Assembly (NCBI GenBank): GCA_963555705.1
Contig: OY743190.1
Location: forward strand, 8,469,501 to 8,533,500
Direction: 5' to 3'
Origin: Ligustrum vulgare
Lineage: Eukaryota > Streptophyta > Magnoliopsida > Lamiales > Oleaceae
Length of the DNA stretch: 64,000 nucleotides
The notes under the pieces are model-generated. The model did no database searches and had not been told where the DNA came from. It worked only from the letters and a program-made list of their open reading frames with translations. This document shows positions 57,610 to 64,000 of this stretch, one piece after another. A program made the translations under genes and the position numbers. How positions within the stretch are numbered: the stretch's first letter is position 1; each line of letters starts with the position of its first letter.

Positions 57610-58687
57610 CTTACCTTTTATTTTTTCTTTTTTCCCCCTCTTTGGTGTTTATAAATTAATGTCTCGTTTTTATGTTAAAAAAAAAAATGCCTGCAACTTA
57701 AAATAATAGTGTAAATATTTTACCTTAAAAAAAATAGGGTAAATATTTACTAATAAAGGGAATACTAGTGTTTTTAAATTTATTTTATGATTTAAAATTT
57801 TGTATAATTTATTTACATGCAAGTTCTGTCTCTAGTCCCTACATGTCGCTTTAACTGAGGTGCTTAATTCGCTTCGACTCCCTTTAGTGATGGCTTCGAC
57901 AATGTGAACAATGTGATGTAGAGCACGAATCTTAGGTGATTTTTTGCTATTTCTTAGCTGATTGTCACATGATCTACCGTAACAAATAATCCTTTCGACG
58001 ATAATTCAAACAATTTATTTTAAATTCGAATAAATTGTGATTCAAATGTTTCGATTCAAGTTGGCAATCTAATCTTGAATAGAATATTACTAGGGAAGGG
58101 TCGAAGAAGGGGATGGAAGAAATGGTTTGTTCGAGCCATTTTTGTTGCTCGAAGTTCACGTTGGATCCTACGAAGTGGTAGGGTTTGGTCGAGCCCCCTT
58201 TTTTGGCTTGGAGGAGTTCGTGTTTGATCTTACGGGGTGGTAGGGTTTGGTTGATGGGACTAGAGGAGAAGAACTGGGAAGAGTCACGCGAACAAACTTG
58301 GCTCTTCCCAAACTTGGACCCAATTGAGAAATAAAAGATTTACAAATAAATTTAAAATCGAGCCAATACATTTAGTATCTATTCTTTAAATCATTTATAA
58401 ATTAGTTTATAAATAATACAATTTCTTAAATCACTTTTAATCACACAATTTTTTCAACACATCTTTTAACCACATATGTTATCAAAAAAAATAATATTTC
58501 ATTTATAAACACATTATTAAGCTTCAATTTAAGGCCAATTATTTCAAATAATGTGGTTTGCATTAATAAATTTTAATAAATTTTTGAAGAATATGTGGTT
58601 AAAAAATAGAGATTTTTTTGAATTTATGTGTAGATTATTTTATTGATAGAATGTGTGAAAATAAATTCAGAGTAAGTTATTTTTAAA
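57610..58687. other. Downstream spacer with an imperfect 62-bp tandem repeat
   Basis: GTTCACGTTGGATCCTACGA (58,154) and GTTCGTGTTTGATCTTACGG (58,216) start two units, each continuing TGGTAGGGTTTGGT. TTGCTCGAAG, GGGCTCGACC-like and GGCTCTTCCC text around it resembles LTR or MITE remnants. No gene is seen. Confidence 0.45.
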
Positions 58688-58740
58688 TAAGAATTAGTTT
58701 CACACCCGTGCGATACACGACCATATTTAATTGACAAAGT
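58688..58740 (-). mobile_element. Helitron-like 3' terminus
   Basis: On the minus strand it reads GGTCGTGTATCGCACGGGTG then TGAAACTAAT. This resembles the CGTGTATCACACGAGTG hairpin inside both Helitron copies (29,108 and about 53,335). The rest of this element could not be delimited. Confidence 0.4.
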
Positions 58741-59504
58741 ATCATGTAAGAGACGAAACAACGAAAAAAATGCAATAAAAAGTAATAGCACTAAATGGTA
58801 AGAGTATACAAAATTTTGGAAAATGTCATTATACATAACATTAGTTGTCACATTTGTTAGGATCGCATCACATTAAGCCGCTGAAAAGGCGGCTCAATAA
58901 CAACTCATGACAAAAGAAGCTTTTACCAATACAGCCACGAAGTGTGAACTATTCTAAAGAGGAAAGGAGTAAATTACGTAATTACCTAGGTGTAACCTCC
59001 TATAATTGAAAAATACTTGGTTTTCAAACAATTTGTGATATTACTAAATTTTTTATCATAACTTTAAAAAAAATGCCAGATTCTCATGAGAGAGGGAGTA
59101 TATTATTTATTCTTTAAATAGATATGGAATCTATTACTTAGGAGGTAGTTACCATTTGTGTATGGATTAATTTAGGCAGTTACAATATTCCAAAAAATCT
59201 CCCAACGCAATTTCTTTCCCTTAGCCGTCTGTAATCTTCAACCTCTCCGATCGTCATATTTTCGGCGACCATTACAGGTAAAACAGTACCAGATTTTTCA
59301 AGAATTACATTATGCAATATCATGTAATGATATACATTACAGTCATTATTTAATAGTTATCGTACTGTAATGTTATGTAACATGTTGTAATTTATGACCA
59401 AAGTTGTTTAATATTCATTAATATTATTTTTCTTCGTGTCGGTTCAAATTGAAGCAGTGTTAAAGTCATTGTAATGTTGTGTAATTGTACTTTATGTAAC
59501 ATTA
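58741..59504. other. No gene seen
   Basis: AT-rich. From 59,300 on there are many TAATGT/ACATTA words (GTAATGTTATGTAACAT). These continue after the solo LTR at 60,404, showing that the LTR was inserted into this repeat-like sequence. Confidence 0.4.
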
Positions 59505-59509
59505 CAATC
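59505..59509 (+). repeat. Target-site duplication CAATC (left)
   Basis: Directly before TGATGAG of the LTR; repeated at 60,399-60,403. Confidence 0.75.
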
Positions 59510-60398
59510 TGATGAGTATAAATTTTATTCATACCCGAGCCTTCACAAAAGCCTCAAGCCCGAGCTCTTTGACAAAACATAATCTCCTAAGCAAATGTGT
59601 AACCCCGAGGACCACTATGAACCCTCAACCCCGACCACATGAATATCACCCTACATTATATTTTCTACCCCCGAGGATGTCCTCAACCCTGACAATTATT
59701 TATACCCCAAGTATATCCTTTGTCCTCATCCCTGAACACTTAAATATTTAGCCACGTCATATCTTGGTATCCCCGAGCAACATATGAACCTCGAGGCCGA
59801 GCACTTGAACATTACATCATACATCATATTGAGAACCCTGAGGACATGAACAACCTCGAGGAGAATATAACCCCGATCACACTCAAAGTGCCCTCGGTGA
59901 AAACTATACCCCGAGCACCAACACTACTGCCCGAGCATATAACATCCTTGAGGAACATACCTCACCAAAATGATGCATGGTACGCTGGGCGCGAACGATG
60001 CTCGGGGTTGCACCTTCTTGCTAACCGATCATATCTTACCATGACACGTGGAATTTAGTCAATTTACAACCTCCTAATCCTGATAGGACTCATCTTCCAC
60101 AGCCTTATCCCTGATAAATAGGAAGATGATTTCTAATAGGACTCATGCATTCTAATCCTACCCGGATTCATCCACACCCCTATAAATACTCGTCCATCAA
60201 TCATTATTCAGGTACACAATTATCTCTACAATTTATAGCCTCTTGCATAAATTTTCTCCTTCCTCTTTACTGACTTAAGCATCGGAGGGGCGACGAGGAC
60301 ACACCTCCTCGCCTTTATTGCAGGTATTCGGAGATCTAGATCGTGCTTGTTTACTGTCCAAGCTCGGAATATTCCAGGTGCGATTTTTAGCATCATCA
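59510..60398 (+). repeat. Solo LTR, Tat/Ogre-like Ty3/gypsy
   Basis: 889 bp from TGATGAG to CATCATCA with TSD CAATC on both sides and no internal region, so it was left by LTR-LTR recombination. The U3 is full of CCCCGAG/CCTCGAGG sub-repeats about 55-75 bp apart. TATAAATA lies at 60,181-60,188. Then CTGACTTAAGCATCGGAGGG (60,267-60,286), a phrase typical of the R/U5 of Tat-branch LTRs, and CTCGGAATATTCCAGG near the end. The frames at 59,512, 59,846 and 60,275 are not genes. Confidence 0.82.
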
Positions 60399-60403
60399 CA
60401 ATC
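60399..60403 (+). repeat. Target-site duplication CAATC (right)
   Basis: Copy of 59,505-59,509 immediately after the LTR. Confidence 0.75.
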
Positions 60404-60779
60404 CATGTAATATTGTGTTGGAAATTTCAGTAATACTTTGTAATGCATTGTAATGTTCATAAAAATTTCAACACAAAGACCAGATGCAATTTCAATTAAG
60501 AACAACCAGAAATTACAATCAAATCAACACTTCAAACAGAGAAATTAACTTCTAGAACCTAAAATACCAACACAAAATACCACTTCAAACATTGAAATAT
60601 CCTTATTCTTTTTTTTTTTTTTTTATCAATATCAAATATGTAATATATAGATCAAAAAGTAGATACAAAGACGCGGGGCATTCCCGGGTGTTACAAAGTC
60701 GATCAAATTACAAGACAACTTGTAATATATAGATCAGTGTTGTTACCTTGTCAATGCTTTGTCATATGCAAACTTGTTC
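60404..60779. other. No gene seen
   Basis: Continuation of the sequence interrupted by the solo LTR (CATGTAATATTGTGTTGG, TTGTAATGCATTGTAATG), then a T-run. TGTAATATATAGATCA occurs twice (60,639 and 60,720). Confidence 0.4.
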
Positions 60780-61749
60780 TCCCCATTCAACTCCACCACC
60801 CCACCCCACCCCACACACCATCTCCATCTCTATAAAAAATCTTTATTTCTACGAATCTCTAATCGAGTCTTAGTCTTGGTAGCTGGTTTCTTGAAACGGG
60901 TCTGGATTGTGGAGTTGAATGAGCGTGTTAGTTGGTGGTGGTGACAGTGGTGTGAGTTAGGGCGTCGGTGTGTTGGTGATAGTGGTCTAGATTGTGGAGT
61001 TGAAGGGAGCGAATCTAAAGGTAAGAGAGTGTTATATCAAGATCTTATGAGGACGTAGGAGAAAGAGGAAGGGTATGTAAATGGAGACTGAAGGAGAGGG
61101 GCGGTGGAGGTGGCTGGAACGATGGTGTGATGGGACAGCGGGGCACGATGGAATTGGCTACGTTGAGTATATTTTCAGATTTTTAGGTCACGTGTTCAAA
61201 TTCTCAGGTCACATATTCGCTCTCAAGTCACATTCATGTTCAGTTCTCGAGTCACGTGTTCATTCCCAGGGTACCTTTTCATTCTCAGGTCACATGTTAG
61301 TTCCCAGATCACATTTGAGGTCTCAAATTACATTCATTCATGTTCATTCTCAAGTCACTTTCATGTTTTGTTCTCAAGTCACACGTTTGTTCTCAGATCA
61401 CATGTGAGATCTCAGATTACATTCATTCATGTTCGTTCTTAGGTCACATGAAAAAAATTGTGAAATCTCGGTGACTGAAATAATATTGAAATGGAAATGT
61501 TGAAATTGAATTCTCCATTGCTTTTCTCTTCTACAGTTATCTCAGTCATTCAAAATGTAGAGATTTGTTTGAAATGAAAGATTGTAACTGAATACTTAAT
61601 TTAATGAGGAAATATATTTGCTTAATTAATGGAATAAAATATCTAATATATATAAAAATATCAATTAGAACCTGATTTTTGAATATTTGAAACTAGTTTC
61701 TTAAAAATGAAATCGTATATTGTAAAGGTCTGATTTATGTATTTTTCCC
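60780..61749 (+). mobile_element. GTCAC-family TIR element, left-truncated
   Basis: Same order as the 33.4-kb element: CCACCACCCCACCCCACCCC (60,790-60,810), a GGTGGTGGTGACAGTGG block, then a GTCACRTGTTC-TTCTCAG array (61,187-61,450), then a right terminus TCTGATTTATGTATTTTTCCC (61,729-61,749). The last 120 bp include AGAACCTGATTTTTGAATAT, matching GCACCTGATTTTTAAAAATA at 38,680. No left TIR is seen. The array unit is about 24 bp, longer than in the big element. The frames at 61,081 and 61,236 are translations of the repeat. Confidence 0.55.
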
Positions 61750-61922
61750 GTCACCAAAATTGTCGAAGTCAGTTTGGACCTAACTCTTCTTTAGCCTCTT
61801 TTTGTAAAACTAGAGCATAGAAAGGTGTGTGTATATATGTATACATATTAATTGATATTATTGTTGAGATGTAAATATGATCAATGCATTTTGGAACATG
61901 ATAATACTTCATTGTTGTCTAT

Positions 61923-62056
61923 CTTAAGGGTGAATAATGGGTAGTATACTACTATGCTACTTTTGAATTTGAACATTACTCACACACCTCTTAAGGGTGA
62001 ATAATGGGTAGTATAGTATTATGCTACTTTTGAATTTGAACATTACTCACACACCT
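61923..62056 (+). repeat. Tandem duplication, 2 x 67 bp
   Basis: CTTAAGGGTGAATAATGGGT units at 61,923-61,989 and 61,990-62,056 differ at about two positions near the middle. Confidence 0.88.
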
Positions 62057-62090
62057 AGGGTTTTCGAGATTTTGAGAGAAGATAGAAACT

Positions 62091-62261
62091 TAGCCCATGT
62101 TTGATGGCACTTAAAATTATGATTTTAATCAAATTTAAAGTCAACATTTAATCTTAACCATTTATTTTATGGGACCCACAACTTTTTAATCACACATCTC
62201 ATCAACTTTTATCGAAATTTGCTAAAAAACTTATTTTTATCAATATCAAACATGAGGCTTA
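62091..62261. mobile_element. hAT-like MITE
   Basis: TTAGCCCATGTTTGATGGCA (left) and the inverted right end AATAAGCCTCATGTTTGATA are the termini. TTTATTTTATGGGACCCACA is inside. 170 bp, non-coding. Confidence 0.5.
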
Positions 62262-63272
62262 TTATAGGTAATTGTTGAGAGCTGTGGAGTTGGCAAGTGA
62301 CGGTGGAGCGATGATGGTGATGGCGAGTGGCGGAGAAGCAGTGATAGGGTTTTCAAGAGAAAAAAGAAGAACGTTTGTGGCATGTGTGGGAAAAAATGAC
62401 TCCATGGCCATGGAGTTGGCAAGCGGCGACGGTGATGGCGAGAGGTGGAGAAGCGGTGATAGGGTTCTCAAGAGAAAAGAGAAGAACGTTTGTGGCATGT
62501 GTAGAAGAAAAATGATTGTGGATAGAAGAAAATTGATTGTTTAAAAATAGATTTTTTTTAAATGAATAGTGATTTTTAGGAGAATGAATGATTGAGATTT
62601 GTTTGAAAAGTCAAATATTGTGGACTTGACTTTTAATGAATAGTTGAGATTGATTACTGTAGAAAAAATAAAAATTTTTAAAGAGAACCAAACAATGACC
62701 TAATGAGTAGGAACAGTAAAAGAAAATAAAAAATACCAATGTATGAAAAATGTTATGAACAATTTTGGCATGTGACTCTTTTATTGTGTAGTGGAATTTT
62801 TTTGTTTGTAAATAAATTTGGTTATAAACAAGTTACCAAACAAGGATTACTTATAAATTGGTCAATTTTTTTTCTTTTTCCACACGATCTATATTACACA
62901 CAACTCTTACCTTAATAATGTGGTCAAACTCTATTTATATTGACATATACAGGACTCATAACTTTTACTATTTAACCATTTATTCCTCATACTCATTACT
63001 TATAAGCACTTAAAAGCTTAACCAAACAAGTACATAGTATAATTTCTTTATTTATTTCTGATTTTACTAAGATCTTATGCCTATTTAGCCTGTGTTTGAT
63101 ATCCGTTATTTTGAAAACTTGAGTTTTTAAATAGTTATTTTTAAAAGAATGTGTGGTTAAAAAGTATGAAAAATTTTGGATTTACGGTCAGAATATTTTA
63201 ATATATAAATATGGTTGGAAATGAGTACTGTGAAAAAATGAGTTTTAAATAATGATTGTCAAACGAGAACTT
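62262..63272. other. Tandem 126-bp repeat and MITE remnants, no gene
   Basis: TGGAGTTGGCAAG starts two units at 62,285 and 62,411, each ending GAAGAACGTTTGTGGCATGT. Both overlapping frames (62,272 plus, 62,262 minus) simply repeat the unit. Later, GAACCAAACAATGACC, GTTACCAAACAAGG and TTAACCAAACAAGTAC (62,685-63,035) are MITE-type termini without clear partners. Confidence 0.5.
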
Positions 63273-63370
63273 AGAGCTTGTTTGGTAAAGCAAATTTTTA
63301 CTTTTTAAACATTTTTAAACCGCACATCCAAAAAAAAAAAAAAAAAAAATCACATTACTAAACAAGCTCT
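63273..63370. mobile_element. 98-bp MITE
   Basis: AGAGCTTGTTTGGTAA (63,273-63,288) and TTACTAAACAAGCTCT (63,355-63,370) are 16-bp inverted termini with one mismatch. The left end is shared with the element at 33,177. The interior has an A-run. It abuts the SINE below. Confidence 0.65.
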
Positions 63371-63423
63371 CGAGTGCACTAAATAATGCACAATAATTCA
63401 TGATATCTACATTTTAACTTTCG

Positions 63424-63673
63424 CCCCAGAGCATATCTTCCAGTGACAAAGAGGAGAGTTGGTAAGGCTCAGCGCAGCAATGTACAAGGTTCGAATTCTG
63501 AAATATTGAATTTGTGTCTTGTCATCAGCGAGAGTTACCAAAACTTTGTGCTTACCATTAAGTCCTCCACCCTGGCTCTGGGAGGCATAATCTGCGATTA
63601 ACTTTCTCAACTAATGGCTCAGGACAGGGTCGGTAGGGACCCTCAAGGTGTGGGCAACACCTTTTTTTTTTAT
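63424..63673 (+). mobile_element. tRNA-derived SINE, copy 2
   Basis: 250 bp with a perfect 16-bp target-site duplication TACATTTTAACTTTCG (63,408-63,423 and 63,674-63,689). A-box-like TCTTCCAGTGACAAAGAGG, B-box GGTTCGAATTC, 3' end CAAGGTGTGGGCAACACC and T tail match copy 1 in order. The minus-strand 67-codon frame over it is not a gene. Confidence 0.88.
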
Positions 63674-63689
63674 TACATTTTAACTTTCG

Positions 63690-64000
63690 ATCCTTACGTT
63701 AGGTGCATCCATAAAGTGGATATAAAGTTTTATTGCCCATAATTTAAGAATGCTATCAATCTCTCAAGACCTATTCATTATTATGGTACCAATAAAAATT
63801 ATAATTCTAGGTGCTTGATCAGTTTTCTCTTGTTGACAAGGAATTTAATGATGAAGTGCATCCCTTTCAATAGATAGATAGGACATATTTATAGATGGAA
63901 TTATAAATAATATCGATGTATATGTCATATGCTTTTTTTTTTCTTGAATCACATTTAGTAGTGTTTCGTTTTAACATATTGATCATATCACAATACATTA
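63690..64000. other. No feature seen
   Basis: AT-rich sequence to the window edge, with no recognised gene or repeat. Confidence 0.4.

Noticed and set aside
60181..60188. TATAAATA as the promoter of a host gene
   Set aside because: It is the promoter box of the solo LTR; no gene follows.

Overview
The window is nuclear DNA of a flowering plant, most likely a eudicot. The evidence is a 13-exon, GT-AG spliced diacylglycerol kinase gene with plant cluster III sequence, two short wound-induced (DUF3774-type) genes, and a transposon load typical of plants: Ty3/gypsy and Ty1/copia LTR elements, Helitrons, a tRNA-derived SINE, hAT-type MITEs and TIR elements carrying minisatellites. The base composition is AT-rich. 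I cannot name the species.

Layout. 1-198: right end of a TIR element. 199-13,250: nested retrotransposons. An old Ty3/gypsy element (degenerate PBS at 395-406, gag from 946) was split by a young Athila-like element in reverse orientation (1,829-9,537, 1,472-bp LTRs, TSD AAAAC), and further on by a decayed copia element (10,073-13,156). 13,421-13,652: minus-strand Kelch F-box relic. 13.7-18.5 kb: LTR remnants rich in the palindrome TGTATCGATACA, a hAT MITE and a TIR fragment. 18,473-18,676: tandem hairpins. 18.9-26.6 kb: decayed gypsy sequence (integrase/chromodomain remnant at 22.26-23.1 kb, 2.8-kb LTR at 23,170-25,951). 27,684-29,333: a Helitron whose inverted relative is at 53,116-55,182. 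29.4-33.4 kb: MITEs, an LTR fragment, microsatellites and a foldback at 32,231-32,321. 33,453-38,762: a 5.3-kb TIR element made mostly of a G-poor CCACCCC array and a GTCACAGTT array. It ends about 850 bp before the kinase start codon.

39.0-46.93 kb: the diacylglycerol kinase gene, plus strand, 507 codons, with a 5'-UTR intron. 47.7-48.3 kb: a compact TIR element. 49,186-49,470: wound-induced protein gene. 49.6-52.9 kb: an inverted-repeat element next to a deleted copia element in which gag runs straight into reverse transcriptase. 56,123-56,376 and 63,424-63,673: two SINE copies, each with perfect target-site duplications. 57,364-57,609: a second short wound-responsive-type gene. 59,510-60,398: solo LTR (Tat/Ogre-like) with TSD CAATC. 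60.7-61.75 kb: another member of the GTCAC element family.

Only three loci look like live host genes: the kinase, which phosphorylates diacylglycerol to phosphatidic acid in stress signalling, and the two small wound-responsive genes. Everything else is mobile or relic DNA. The least ordinary items are the bipartite minisatellite TIR family, two unrelated LTR families that each carry arrays of a 12-bp palindrome, the 18.5-kb hairpin array, and the 32.2-kb foldback whose left arm reads as coding sequence.
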